Source: Gammaproteobacteria bacterium | GTDB lineage: Bacteria > Pseudomonadota > Gammaproteobacteria > Steroidobacterales > GCA-2729495 | Reading direction: 5' to 3' | DNA: 50,976 nt | NCBI GenBank assembly: GCA_020851975.1 | Contig: JADZBS010000065.1 | Span: 1 to 50,976 of the forward strand | In this document: positions 31,074 to 43,704 of the stretch, in pieces | Layout of the letters: every line of letters starts with the position of its first letter | Position numbering within the stretch: position 1 is the first letter of the stretch | Translations under genes and position numbers: made by a program | Notes under the pieces: model-generated | Seen by the model: the letters and a program-made list of their open reading frames with translations, nothing else | Databases searched by the model: none | What the model was told of the DNA's origin: nothing

Positions 31074-32402
31074 TCACTCGAGCGCGGGATGACGATCCCA
31101 GCTCACGCGCAGGGCCGGCTCGCTGCCCCGCGCCGCCACCTCGTCCGCCACCCACAGCCCGGCGACCGCCACCAGCCTGTCGTCCGAATAAAGCAGCGGA
31201 ATGCGGTCGCGCATCCAGGGCACGATGCCGCGGTCCTGCAGGAGTTTCTTCAGTTCGCGCGCGTGCGTGCTGCCCGCCGGGCGCAGGCGCTCCCCGCCCT
31301 GGCGCCAGCGCACGGTGAGCGTGCCGGCCAGCCGTCCGCTGGCAAGCCCGCGCCCCTGCGCGCGCAGCAACCGCAGGCGGCCCAGTGCGCCGAGATCGAG
31401 CCGGGCCCCGGCGCGAACCGGCAGGTCGGGCACCGTGGCGGGCAACGGTGCGACCGGCGCCAGCAGGTACAGGACACCGCGATAGCGGCGCATCTCGCCG
31501 CCGGGCCAGGCGACGAGCGGCAGGCGGTCGTCACCGGCACCGAGCATCTGGGCGAGCCCCTCGCGCAGGCGCGCCTCGGGCGGGACCGCGCCGGGATCGC
31601 GCCGGCAGAGGAAGCGCAGCAGGTTGCGCTGCCGCGGTTCGGGAAGCGCGCGCAGCGGCTCGATCATCACGCGGCCGCGGCGCGTGACGCGCCGGGCATC
31701 GGCCTCGGCGAGCGCCTCGAGCATCACGGCGGCCTCGCCGCTCAGGCGCGCACTGCGCGCGATGCTGGCGGCCGCCGCCGGCCAGCGTTCGGCGAGGAGC
31801 GGCAGGAGGCGGTGACGCAGGAGGTTGCGGTCGAGGCGCGTGTCGGTGTTGGCCGGATCCTCGACCCAGGCGAGCCCGGCAGCGCGGGCGTAGTCGAGGA
31901 GCACGCGGCGCGGCACATCGAGCAGCGGCCGGCACAGCGTGCCTGCCCCGAGCGTGGTGCGCGCGGGGATGCCCGCAAGCCCCGCAGGCCCCGCCCCGCG
32001 CAGCAGGTTGAGGAGCAGCGTCTCGGCCTGGTCGTCGCGGTGGTGCGCGGTGAGGAGCCATTCACCCGGGGCGAGCGCCGCGGCGAGCGCACGATAGCGC
32101 GCGTGCCGGGCAGCGGCCTCCAGCCCCTGGCCGGCGTCGGTCGCGACCGCCACGGCCATCGTGGAGAACGGCACGCCGAGCCCGGTGCAGAGCTGCCCCG
32201 CCTCACCGCCCCAGGCCGGCGCATCCGGGTGCAGGCCATGATCCACATAGATGGCCCGTACGCGTCCGGGCGCCAGCCCGGCCATGGCGTGCACCAGCAC
32301 CGAGGAGTCGAGTCCGCCGCTGACGGCGACGCAGAACCGCGGCCCGTCCGGCGCCAGCGCCGCGCCGAGCGCCGTGGCGATGGCACCGGTCACCCGCTGC
32401 AT
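31074..32402 (-). CDS. tilS: tRNA(Ile)-lysidine synthase TilS
   Basis: Modifies C34 of the AUA-reading tRNA-Ile to lysidine, essential for correct decoding. The 442-residue protein has the PP-loop FCVAVSGGLDSSVLVHAM (23-40), VDHGLHPDA, and the TilS signature GEWLLTAHHRDDQAETLLLN with LLRGAGPAGLAGI. The C-terminal domain (RLRPAGSTHARELKKLLQD) is typical. It lies 36 bases after accA, as in Pseudomonas. Confidence 0.96.
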   Translation of the reverse strand: MQRVTGAIATALGAALAPDGPRFCVAVSGGLDSSVLVHAMAGLAPGRVRAIYVDHGLHPDAPAWGGEAGQLCTGLGVPFSTMAVAVATDAGQGLEAAARHARYRALAAALAPGEWLLTAHHRDDQAETLLLNLLRGAGPAGLAGIPARTTLGAGTLCRPLLDVPRRVLLDYARAAGLAWVEDPANTDTRLDRNLLRHRLLPLLAERWPAAAASIARSARLSGEAAVMLEALAEADARRVTRRGRVMIEPLRALPEPRQRNLLRFLCRRDPGAVPPEARLREGLAQMLGAGDDRLPLVAWPGGEMRRYRGVLYLLAPVAPLPATVPDLPVRAGARLDLGALGRLRLLRAQGRGLASGRLAGTLTVRWRQGGERLRPAGSTHARELKKLLQDRGIVPWMRDRIPLLYSDDRLVAVAGLWVADEVAARGSEPALRVSWDRHPALE

Positions 32403-32438
32403 GGCACCGGCCGGCGCTCGCCCACCCGGGCGCCGCGC

Positions 32439-33398
32439 TCAGGCCTCGCGGTAGCGGCCGAACGACTGCAGGCGTTCCTGACGCCGGCGCAGGAGTTCGG
32501 CAAGATCGAGGATCTCCAGGTCGCGCAGTGCGCCGACCAGCGCCGTGTGGACCGACTCGGCCATGGCGCGCGGCTCGCGGTGCGCGCCGCCGAGCGGTTC
32601 CCGCAGGACCTCGTCCACCAGGCCGAGTTCGCTCAGGCGCCCGGCGGTGATGCCCATGGCCTCGGCTGCCGCCTCGGCCTTCTCGGCGCTCTTCCACAGG
32701 ATGCTGGCGCAGCCTTCCGGGGAGATCACCGAGTAGACGCTGTACTCGAGCATGAGCAGGCGGTCGGCCACGCCGATGGCGAGCGCACCGCCCGAGCCGC
32801 CCTCGCCGATCACGACGCTCACGACCGGTGTCTTCAGCCGTGCCATCTCGAAGAGGTTGCGCGCGATCGCCTCGCTCTGGCCGCGTTCCTCGGCGTCGAG
32901 CCCGGGGTAGGCGCCGGGCGTGTCGATGAAGGTCACCACCGGCATGCGGAAGCGTTCGGCGAGGCGCATCAGGCGCAGTGCCTTGCGATAGCCTTCGGGC
33001 TTGGGCATGCCGTAGTTGCGGCGCACGCGCGCCTTGGTGTCGCGCCCCTTCTGCTGACCGATGAACATGACCGGCTTGCCCTCGAGCCGGCCGATGCCGC
33101 CGACGATGGCCGGGTCATCGGCGAACATGCGGTCGCCATGCAGCTCCTGGAAATCCGGGCTGATGACTTCGAGGTAATCGAGCGTGTAGGGACGCAGCGG
33201 GTGGCGCGCGAGCTGCGCCACCTGCCAGGCGGTGAGGCTCGAGAAGATGCTGCGCGTGAGCTCATCGCTCTTTTCCTTGAGCCGCTCGATCTCGTCGCTG
33301 ATGTTGATTTCGGAGTCGTCACCGACGAAGCGCAACTCGTCGATCTTCGCCTCGAGCTCGGCGATCGGTTGTTCGAAATCGAGGAACTTCAGGTCCAT
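32439..33398 (-). CDS. accA: acetyl-CoA carboxylase carboxyltransferase subunit alpha
   Basis: With AccD forms the carboxyltransferase that makes malonyl-CoA, the first step of fatty acid synthesis. The 319-residue product begins [20 protein letters not shown], and has [40 protein letters not shown] and [16 protein letters not shown], all characteristic of AccA. The start at 33398 is chosen over an ATG seven codons earlier because it matches family N-termini. dnaE ends 73 bases upstream. Confidence 0.97.
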   Translation of the reverse strand: MDLKFLDFEQPIAELEAKIDELRFVGDDSEINISDEIERLKEKSDELTRSIFSSLTAWQVAQLARHPLRPYTLDYLEVISPDFQELHGDRMFADDPAIVGGIGRLEGKPVMFIGQQKGRDTKARVRRNYGMPKPEGYRKALRLMRLAERFRMPVVTFIDTPGAYPGLDAEERGQSEAIARNLFEMARLKTPVVSVVIGEGGSGGALAIGVADRLLMLEYSVYSVISPEGCASILWKSAEKAEAAAEAMGITAGRLSELGLVDEVLREPLGGAHREPRAMAESVHTALVGALRDLEILDLAELLRRRQERLQSFGRYREA

Positions 33399-33471
33399 CG
33401 GCGCGGGATCCCCGGGCAACGCACGGCGACACTATAGCCGGCCGGCGCCACCAGACAAGCGGCCGGTCGGC

Positions 33472-36959
<3,488 letters not shown>

Positions 36960-36963
<4 letters not shown>

Positions 36964-37583
36964 GGCGCCGCCGCCCCGAGCGCCTCGCGCACCGGGCGGA
37001 AGCTGCGCCGGTGCGCCGCGCAGGGCCCGAAGCGCGCCAGCGCGGCGCGGTGATCGGCCGTCGGGTAGCCCTTGTGCCGGGCAAAGCCGTAGCCGGGGTA
37101 GGCCTCATGCAGGCGCAGCATCTCGGCATCGCGCGCCACCTTGGCGAGGATCGACGCCGCGCTGATCGCCGGGCACGAGCGGTCGCCGCCGATCACCGCC
37201 TGCACCGGGCCGACGAAGCCCGGGAAGGCCGGCGCGCGGTTGCCGTCGACCTGCAGCAGCGCCGGCGCGACCCCGAGCGCCGCCACCGCCCGCTGCATGG
37301 CGAGGAACGTGGCGTTCAGGATGTTCAGCGCATCGATCTCGGCCGCCTCCGCCCGCCCGAGCGCCCAGGCGAGCGCCTGCTCGCGGATACGCGCCGCCGC
37401 CGTTTCGCGCGCACGCGCCGTGAGAAGCTTGGAATCGCGCACGCCCTCGATCACCTGCCCCGGTGCCAGCACCACCACCGCCGCCACCACGGCACCGGCG
37501 AGCGGGCCGCGCCCGGCCTCGTCGACGCCGCCGACAAGGTCGCCGGCCGGAACGGGAATGCAGGCTGGAGGGGGTGCGCGCAT
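36960..37583 (-). CDS. rnhB: ribonuclease HII
   Basis: Cleaves RNA-DNA hybrids at single ribonucleotides. The 207-residue protein has [18 protein letters not shown] (18-35) with the DEAGRG active-site motif, [10 protein letters not shown], the aspartate in [10 protein letters not shown], and [15 protein letters not shown]. The start at 37583 lies only nine bases from a TATAAT hexamer. Its stop overlaps dnaE, so the replicative polymerase is coupled to it. Confidence 0.95.
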
Positions 37584-37592
37584 GGCGCTGCG

Positions 37593-37620
37593 ATTATAGG
37601 GCGGGGTTGGCGGGCACCAA
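37593..37620 (-). promoter_or_regulatory. promoter for rnhB-dnaE-accA-tilS
   Basis: Minus-strand TTGGTG (37615-37620), a 16-base spacer and a perfect TATAAT (37593-37598) form a good sigma-70-type promoter. Transcription would start only three or four bases before the rnhB ATG, so the message could be leaderless or nearly so. A short direct repeat (CGAAGTTT/CGAAGTTG) lies just upstream. Confidence 0.65.
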
Positions 37621-37674
37621 CAACTTCGAAACTTCGACCCGGCACCCGGTTGGCGGCACCTGATGGTGCAACGG

Positions 37675-38835
37675 TCAGCGGCGGCGGGCGACTTCGAGCA
37701 CGGCACGGGCAGCCGTGGCGCTTGCGTCCTGACGCAGGACCGCGGCGAGCGCGGCGAAACGTTGCGCCAGGTGCTGTCGCGGTCCGGACGGATCGAGCAG
37801 GCGTTCGACCTCGGCGGCGAGTGCCGCGCCGGTGACTTCGTCCTGCAGCAGTTCCGTCACCAGCGTTTCGCCGGCGAGCAGGTTCGGCAGCGAGAAGTGC
37901 GGCGGCGGCGCGAGTCGCAGCACCTGCCCGAGCCGGTAGGTGAGCGGCGCGAAGCGGTAGGCGACCACCATCGGCCGGTTGACGAGCATGGCCTCGAGCG
38001 TGGCGGTGCCGGAGGCGACCAGGATGGCGTCGCTCGCCGCCATCACGTCGCGCGCGCGGCCATCGACGAGCGTGAGCGGCAGCGTCGGTGCTGTCCGCGC
38101 GACCTCGGCCTCGAAGAGCGAGCGGACCGCCGGTGTGGCCATCGGCGCCACGAACCGGGCGCCGGCGTGCCTGCGCTGCAGGCGCCGGGCCGCATCGAGG
38201 AACGACGGACCGAGAAGCGTCACCTCGCTGGCGCGACTGCCCGGCAGCAGGCCGATGACCGGCTCGCCGTGCAGGCCGAGTGCCTGGCGCGCTTCGGCCG
38301 TGGATGGCACGCCATGGATCTGGTCGGCGAACGGATGGCCCACGAACGTGGCCGGCACCCCGGCGCTGGCGAGAAAGGCCGGTTCGAACGGCAGCAGGCA
38401 GAGCACGCGATCGCAGGCGCGTCGCAAGGTCTTCACCCGCCCCTGCCGCCAGGCCCACACGCTCGGACACACGTACTGGACGGTCGGCGTGCCGGCCGCT
38501 CGCAGCGCTGCTGCCACCGACAGGTTGAAGTCGGGCGCATCGATGCCGACGAATGCCGCCGGCTGCTCGCGCCGCACGCGCTGCACGAAACGGCGGCGGA
38601 TCCCGAGCAGCCGCGGCAGGTGGCGCAGCACCTCGGCAAGGCCCATGACCGAGAGGTCTTCGGTGCGAAACCAGTCCGTGCAGCCGGCGGCGCGCATGGC
38701 CGGGCCGGCGATGCCGGCGAATTCGACTGCCGGGTCGAGTGCGCGCATCGCGCGGATGAGATCAGCGCCGAGCAGGTCGCCGGAGGGTTCGCCGGCGGCG
38801 ATGACGATCAGCATGCCGGCGTCCCGCGGTCGCAC
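37675..38835 (-). CDS. lpxB: lipid-A-disaccharide synthase LpxB
   Basis: Joins UDP-diacylglucosamine and lipid X into the lipid A disaccharide. The protein has [19 protein letters not shown] near the N-terminus, [46 protein letters not shown] and [12 protein letters not shown], all diagnostic (GT19). I chose GTG at 38835 (386 residues): AAGGGG lies well placed before it and the offset to the AGE motif matches E. coli. The ATG at 38814 (379 residues) is an alternative with a weaker ribosome-binding site. Confidence 0.94.
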   Translation of the reverse strand: MRPRDAGMLIVIAAGEPSGDLLGADLIRAMRALDPAVEFAGIAGPAMRAAGCTDWFRTEDLSVMGLAEVLRHLPRLLGIRRRFVQRVRREQPAAFVGIDAPDFNLSVAAALRAAGTPTVQYVCPSVWAWRQGRVKTLRRACDRVLCLLPFEPAFLASAGVPATFVGHPFADQIHGVPSTAEARQALGLHGEPVIGLLPGSRASEVTLLGPSFLDAARRLQRRHAGARFVAPMATPAVRSLFEAEVARTAPTLPLTLVDGRARDVMAASDAILVASGTATLEAMLVNRPMVVAYRFAPLTYRLGQVLRLAPPPHFSLPNLLAGETLVTELLQDEVTGAALAAEVERLLDPSGPRQHLAQRFAALAAVLRQDASATAARAVLEVARRR

Positions 38836-38867
38836 ATCCGTCCCCTTCGCGACGCCACCCGATACCC

Positions 38868-39638
38868 CTACCGAACGATGCTGCGCTCCGAGCGATCGAG
38901 GAATTCGACGATGGCGGCGACCTCGGGCTGGGTCGTGCCGAGCGCGGCGAGCTGCTCGCGCGCCTCGACGAGGCGCAGGTTGGAGCGGTAGAGGATGCGA
39001 TAGGCTTCCTTGAGGTTGCGCAGCTGCTCGGGCGTGAAGCCGCGCCGCTTGAGGCCTTCCTGGTTGATGCCGCGCGGCTCGGGCGGGATGCCGGCGACCA
39101 TCATGTAGGGCAGCACGTCGCGGGTGATGCCGCACAGCCCGCCGACGAAGCTGTGGGCGCCGATGCGGCAGAACTGGTGCACGGCACAGAAGCCGCTCAG
39201 GATGGCGTGATCCTCGACGTGCACGTGGCCGGCGAGCGTGGCGTTGTTCGACATGATGACGTCGTTGCCGACGTGGCAGTCGTGGGCGATGTGGGTGTAG
39301 GACATCAGCCAGTTGCCGTTGCCGACGCGGGTGACGCCGCCGTCCTGCACGGTGCCGCGGTTGATGGTGCAGTACTCGCGGATGGTGTTGCCGTCGCCGA
39401 TTTCGAGCCGTGTCGGCTCGCCGCCGTACTTCTTGTCCTGCGGGTCTTCACCGATGGAGGCGAACTGGAAGATGCGGTTGCCGGCACCGAGCGTGGTCGG
39501 GCCGCGCACGACGACGTGGGCGGCGATGCGCGTGCCCGCCCCGATGCGCACGCCGGGGCCGATCACCGAGTACGGGCCGATCTCGACGTCGCTCGCGATC
39601 TCGGCGTCGGGTGAGACGATGGCTGTCGGGTGGATCAC
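38868..39638 (-). CDS. lpxA: UDP-N-acetylglucosamine acyltransferase LpxA
   Basis: First acyltransferase of lipid A synthesis. The 256-residue left-handed beta-helix protein has hexapeptide repeats from IVSPDAEIASDVEIGPYSVI onward, the active-site His in IAHDCHVGNDVIMSNNATL, HQFCRIGAHSFVGG and the helical C-terminal domain. The start is GTG at 39638, overlapping the lpxD stop as GTGA. fabZ, normally between lpxD and lpxA, is absent. Confidence 0.97.
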   Translation of the reverse strand: MIHPTAIVSPDAEIASDVEIGPYSVIGPGVRIGAGTRIAAHVVVRGPTTLGAGNRIFQFASIGEDPQDKKYGGEPTRLEIGDGNTIREYCTINRGTVQDGGVTRVGNGNWLMSYTHIAHDCHVGNDVIMSNNATLAGHVHVEDHAILSGFCAVHQFCRIGAHSFVGGLCGITRDVLPYMMVAGIPPEPRGINQEGLKRRGFTPEQLRNLKEAYRILYRSNLRLVEAREQLAALGTTQPEVAAIVEFLDRSERSIVR

Positions 39639-40672
39639 GTGTCGCTCCCGTCGGCCTCGCGGGCCGCCTTTTCCAGACGCTGCAGCCGGCGTGCCAGATC
39701 GTCGAGCTGGCTGAAACGGGCGGCGTTGCGCCGCCAGCGGCGCACCTCGTCGGCCGGGATGACGCCACCGTAGACGCCACGCTCGTGCACCGAGCTGGCG
39801 ACGTGCGCGCCACCGCCGATCACGACGTCGTCGGCGATCGTGAGGTGGCCGCCGATGCCGACGTCGGCACCGATGATGCAGCGCGCCCCGACGCGGGTGC
39901 TGCCGGCCACGCCGGAAAAGGCCGCCATGACGGTGTGCGGGCCGAGCACCGCGTTGTGGCCGATCTGGATCTGGTTGTCGAGCTTGACGCCATCGCCGAG
40001 CACGGTGTCCTCGATGGCGCCGCGGTCGATGGTGGTGTTGGCGCCGATCTCGACGTCGTCGCCGATCACCACGCTGCCGAGCTGCGGCACCTTCGTCCAG
40101 CGCCCGTCCTCGTCGCGCGCGATGCCGAAGCCGTCGGCGCCGATCACCGCCCCGGAATGCACCAGGCAGCGGCGGCCGACGCGCACGCCGTCGTAGAGCG
40201 TGACACGCGCCATCAACCGGCTGTCGTCACCGACCGCGCAGCCGGCACCGATCACCGCCCCGGCACCGATGTAGGCCCGCGCACCGACGAGCGCCCCGGC
40301 GCCGATCACGGCACCGGGATCGACCTGCGTGCCCTCGCCGATCCGGGCGTCAGCGGCTACCCAGGCGCCGGGCGCCACGCCGGGTCGCAGCGGCGCCGGC
40401 GGATGCAGCTCGGCGGCCATCTCGGCGTAGCTCAGATAAGGATTGGTGCTCACCAGGCAGGCGACCGGGCAGGCGTCGGCATCCGCGCCTGCCAGCACCA
40501 CGGCGGCGGCGCGCGTGGCGCCGAGCTGGGAGCGGTACTGCGGGTTGGCGAGGAAGGCGAGCGCTCCGGGGCCGGCGGCGGCGAGCGTGGCCACGTGGTC
40601 GATCACCACGGCCGGATCGCCCCGCAGTTCGCAGTTGTGACGCACGGCGAGCGTTGCCAGGGTCACGCCCAT
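39635..40672 (-). CDS. lpxD: UDP-3-O-acylglucosamine N-acyltransferase LpxD
   Basis: Third step of lipid A synthesis. The 345-residue protein has the N-terminal uridine-binding domain (LRGDPAVVIDHVATLAAAGP; ALAFLANPQYRSQL), a long hexapeptide-repeat beta-helix with GADGFGIARD and DNQIQIGHNAVLG (active-site His), and a C-terminal helix (LDDLARRLQRLEK). The start at 40672 (MGVTLATL) excludes an upstream extension that is antisense to skp. It follows skp by 37 bases. Confidence 0.97.
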   Translation of the reverse strand: MGVTLATLAVRHNCELRGDPAVVIDHVATLAAAGPGALAFLANPQYRSQLGATRAAAVVLAGADADACPVACLVSTNPYLSYAEMAAELHPPAPLRPGVAPGAWVAADARIGEGTQVDPGAVIGAGALVGARAYIGAGAVIGAGCAVGDDSRLMARVTLYDGVRVGRRCLVHSGAVIGADGFGIARDEDGRWTKVPQLGSVVIGDDVEIGANTTIDRGAIEDTVLGDGVKLDNQIQIGHNAVLGPHTVMAAFSGVAGSTRVGARCIIGADVGIGGHLTIADDVVIGGGAHVASSVHERGVYGGVIPADEVRRWRRNAARFSQLDDLARRLQRLEKAAREADGSDT

Positions 40673-40709
40673 GGCCGGCACCGGCTGCGCGCTCGCCCGC
40701 TCACGGCGG

Positions 40710-41255
40710 TCAGGGCTTGCCGCCGCTCTTGGCCTTGAAGCCCGCCTCCACGCTGGCGAGGATCTGGGCCGTGACATCGACGTTCTGCGCGGCATAGAGC
40801 ACGCCCTCGCCGACGATGATGTCGTAGCCTTTCTGCTGGGCGAAGCCGTGCACCTCGCGCAGCAGGTCGCGCTGCAGCTTGCCGATCTCCTCGTTGCGGC
40901 GCACGTTGAAGTCTTCCTGGAACTCGCCCAGGCGGCGGCTGAGGTCGCGCTCGTCGTCGCGGAACTTGCTCTCGGCGTTGCGCCGCTCCTCGGCACCCAT
41001 CACCGGCAGGTCCTTCTGCAGCTTGGCCTGGCGCTCCTTCAGTTCGTTCTGCTTGGCCACCAGGTCGCGCTGGCGCGGCGAGAACTCGTCCTCGAGCGCC
41101 TTGAGCGTGATCTTCGCCTGCGGCGACTCCTGGACGAGGCGGGCGAAATTCACCACGCCGATCTTGAGCGCGGGCGCCGCCTGCGCACCGGCCACGGCCG
41201 GCGCGAGCAGCGCAAGGGCCGCGAGGAGCGCAATCAGGGGCATGGGCTTGGTCAT
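40710..41255 (-). CDS. skp: periplasmic chaperone Skp/OmpH
   Basis: Periplasmic holdase for outer-membrane proteins on their way to BamA. The 181-residue protein has a signal peptide (cleavage near AGAQA, residue 26), then KIGVVNFARLVQESPQAKIT and a long charged coiled-coil body (about 50-140), the jellyfish-like arms of Skp, and a C-terminal IIVGEGVLYAAQNVDVTAQI. It lies 27 bases after bamA, the conserved order. Confidence 0.95.
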   Translation of the reverse strand: MTKPMPLIALLAALALLAPAVAGAQAAPALKIGVVNFARLVQESPQAKITLKALEDEFSPRQRDLVAKQNELKERQAKLQKDLPVMGAEERRNAESKFRDDERDLSRRLGEFQEDFNVRRNEEIGKLQRDLLREVHGFAQQKGYDIIVGEGVLYAAQNVDVTAQILASVEAGFKAKSGGKP

Positions 41256-41282
41256 CGTGACATTCCTCTGTATATCAAAGAG

Positions 41283-43700
41283 CTAGAAGGCGCCGCCGAT
41301 GGAGAACTGGAACTCCTCGGTGTCGTCGCCGTAGGACAATGCAGTCGGGTCGTCGGCATTGAGCGGGAAGCCGTAGCTGAAGCGGAACAGACCGAGCGGC
41401 GCGAGCCACTGGGCCGAGATGCCGACCGACTGCTTGAGGTTACCCACGTCGAAATCATAATCGATCGGCACGGTCTGGTTCGGCGCCGGCGCCGTGAACA
41501 CCACGCCCCCGGTGGAGAACACGTTGCCGACATCGAAGAACAGCGTCAGGCGCGAGCGCGAGCGCCACTTTTCCGGGATGGGCAGGATCAGCTCGGTCTG
41601 CGCGGCCACCAGCATGTTGCCGCCGTAGGGGTTGCCGAAGCTGTCGCGCGGCCCGAGGTAGTTCTCGCGGTAGCCGCGCACGGTGTCCGGACCGCCGGCG
41701 AAGTGGTTCTTGAAGGGCACGATGGCGGTGGTGTCCCCGAAGGCATCGCCGTAGCCGAGGTCGACGTTGACCGCCAGGGTGAACCAGGGGCCGAGCGGCA
41801 GGTACTGCGCACCGCTGTAGTTGATCGTGTAGTACTCGACGTCGGCGCCCGGGACGGTGCTCGACAGCACGATGCGGTGGCGTGCACCGCGATCGGCGAA
41901 CAGCGCTCGGTTGCGGCTGTCGTAGATCCAGCCGGCGACGAGATCGAAGCTGCTGAAGTAGGTGCCGTAGATCTGTGCGCCGCCGGGCAGGGTCTCGACG
42001 AAGCCGTCGCCGTTGTTCTGCACCCACTCCTTCGCCTGGGCGCTGCTGAAGGTATCGGCGAGCAGGTTGGATTCCTGCCAGCTCACGCCGAAGATCAGCC
42101 GCTGGTACTCGGTGATCGGGTAGCCGTACTCGACCGAGGCGGTGAAGGTCTCGGTGGAGAAGTCCGAGGCGCCGGAGGTGTACTGCGTGATGTCGCGGTA
42201 GGCGAGGCTCACCGTACGGCTCACCTCGTCGATGGTGGTGTAGGGATCCGTGTGCGACAGGCTGTAGATGGTGCGGTACTGGCCCGTGCTCACGTCGGCG
42301 GCAACGCGGTTGCCGGTGCCGAGGACGTTGGTATGGACGAAGTTGCCGTTCAGCAGGAAGCCCTGCGAGCCGGAGTAGCCGATGCCGCCGCCGAACTGGC
42401 CCGGCAGGCCTTCCTCGATGGCGAAGTCGACATCGACCAGGTCCGGCGTGCCGGGCACCGGGTTGGTGTTGACCTCGACTTTCTCGATGTAGGGCAGTCG
42501 CTGGATGCGGATCTTGGAGCGCTCGAGCTTGCTGTTGGACAGGTAGCCGCCCTCGAACTGGCGCACCTCGCGCCGGAACACCTCGTCGTTCACCCCCGAG
42601 GCGCCGTTGAAGTTCACGCGGCGTACATAGACGCGGCTCTTGGGCTCGACGTACAGCGTGATGTCCGCGGTCCGAGCGGTCCGGTCGAGATCGGGCACGG
42701 GCTCGACAGTTGCGAAGGCGTAGCCGTCCTCGCCGAGGCGCAGCCGGATCAGGTCGGCGCTCTGGGTGATCACCCGCTGCGAATAGGTCTGGCCCGGCTT
42801 GACCAGCACGTAGGGATTGAGTTCCTGCTCGGAGAGGATCAGCTCGCCGGCGAGCTTGACGTCGGCGATCTTGTAGCGGTCGCCCTCGGCCACGTTGACG
42901 GTGACGAAGATGTCTTTCTTGTCCGGCGAGAGCGCGACCTGCGTGGACTCGATGCGGAAGTCGGCGAAGCCCTGGTCCATGTACTGGGAGCGCAGCGTCT
43001 CGAGATCGCCCTGCAGCGCCTCGCGCGAGTAGCGGTCGTCCTGCCGGATGAAGGATAGCCAGTTCGGCATCTTCAGCTGGAACCCCTCGATGATCTCCTC
43101 GTCGGAGAAGCTCTGGTTGCCGACGATGTTGATCTGGCGGATCCGCGCACGGTCGCCTTCGACGATGTTGATGGCGATGCGGACCTTGTTGTCCGGCAGG
43201 TCCTCGACCTCGGTGGACACGCGGGCGGCGTACTTGCCCTGGCTGAAGTACTGGTCGGTCAGCGACTGCTCGACCTCGTCGAGGACGGAGCGGTTGAAGA
43301 TCTTGCCGGCCTTCAGGCCGATCTTGGACAACGACTCGGTCAGGTCTTCGGTCTTGATGTCCTTGTTGCCGCTGATGGTGAAGCTCTCGATGGACGGGCG
43401 CTCAGCCACGGCGATGACGAGCGTGCCGGCGTCCCAGCGGAACTCGACGTCCTTGAAGAAGCCCGTGGCGTAGACCGCGCGCAGCGCCTCCTGCACGCGC
43501 TGCTCGTCGATCTGGTCGCCGATGTTCACCGGCAGGTAGTTGAACACGGTGCCTTCGGAGATGCGCTGCAGGCCCTCGACGCGGATGTCGCGCACGGTGC
43601 GCACCTCCCCGGCCGCCATGGCGGTGCCGGCGAGGAGCACGGCGAGCAGCAGACCGCGGGCACGCGGCGGCAGTCGGAAAGCCTGGCCTGCAACGCTCAC
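41283..43700 (-). CDS. bamA: outer membrane protein assembly factor BamA
   Basis: Central component of the BAM complex, which inserts beta-barrel proteins in the outer membrane. The 805-residue protein has a signal peptide (cleavage near AMA, residue 29), five POTRA domains (about 30-420, with VRDIRVEGLQRISEGTVFNY in the first), and a C-terminal Omp85 barrel with the VRGY motif (DTVRGYRENYLGPRD) and a terminal Phe (FQFSIGGAF). The start is GTG at 43700, four bases after the rseP stop. Confidence 0.97.
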   Translation of the reverse strand: MSVAGQAFRLPPRARGLLLAVLLAGTAMAAGEVRTVRDIRVEGLQRISEGTVFNYLPVNIGDQIDEQRVQEALRAVYATGFFKDVEFRWDAGTLVIAVAERPSIESFTISGNKDIKTEDLTESLSKIGLKAGKIFNRSVLDEVEQSLTDQYFSQGKYAARVSTEVEDLPDNKVRIAINIVEGDRARIRQINIVGNQSFSDEEIIEGFQLKMPNWLSFIRQDDRYSREALQGDLETLRSQYMDQGFADFRIESTQVALSPDKKDIFVTVNVAEGDRYKIADVKLAGELILSEQELNPYVLVKPGQTYSQRVITQSADLIRLRLGEDGYAFATVEPVPDLDRTARTADITLYVEPKSRVYVRRVNFNGASGVNDEVFRREVRQFEGGYLSNSKLERSKIRIQRLPYIEKVEVNTNPVPGTPDLVDVDFAIEEGLPGQFGGGIGYSGSQGFLLNGNFVHTNVLGTGNRVAADVSTGQYRTIYSLSHTDPYTTIDEVSRTVSLAYRDITQYTSGASDFSTETFTASVEYGYPITEYQRLIFGVSWQESNLLADTFSSAQAKEWVQNNGDGFVETLPGGAQIYGTYFSSFDLVAGWIYDSRNRALFADRGARHRIVLSSTVPGADVEYYTINYSGAQYLPLGPWFTLAVNVDLGYGDAFGDTTAIVPFKNHFAGGPDTVRGYRENYLGPRDSFGNPYGGNMLVAAQTELILPIPEKWRSRSRLTLFFDVGNVFSTGGVVFTAPAPNQTVPIDYDFDVGNLKQSVGISAQWLAPLGLFRFSYGFPLNADDPTALSYGDDTEEFQFSIGGAF

Positions 43701-43704
43701 GGGA

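Noticed and set aside
40671-43058. 795-codon plus-strand open frame
   Set aside because: Antisense shadow of skp and bamA; no recognisable domain.
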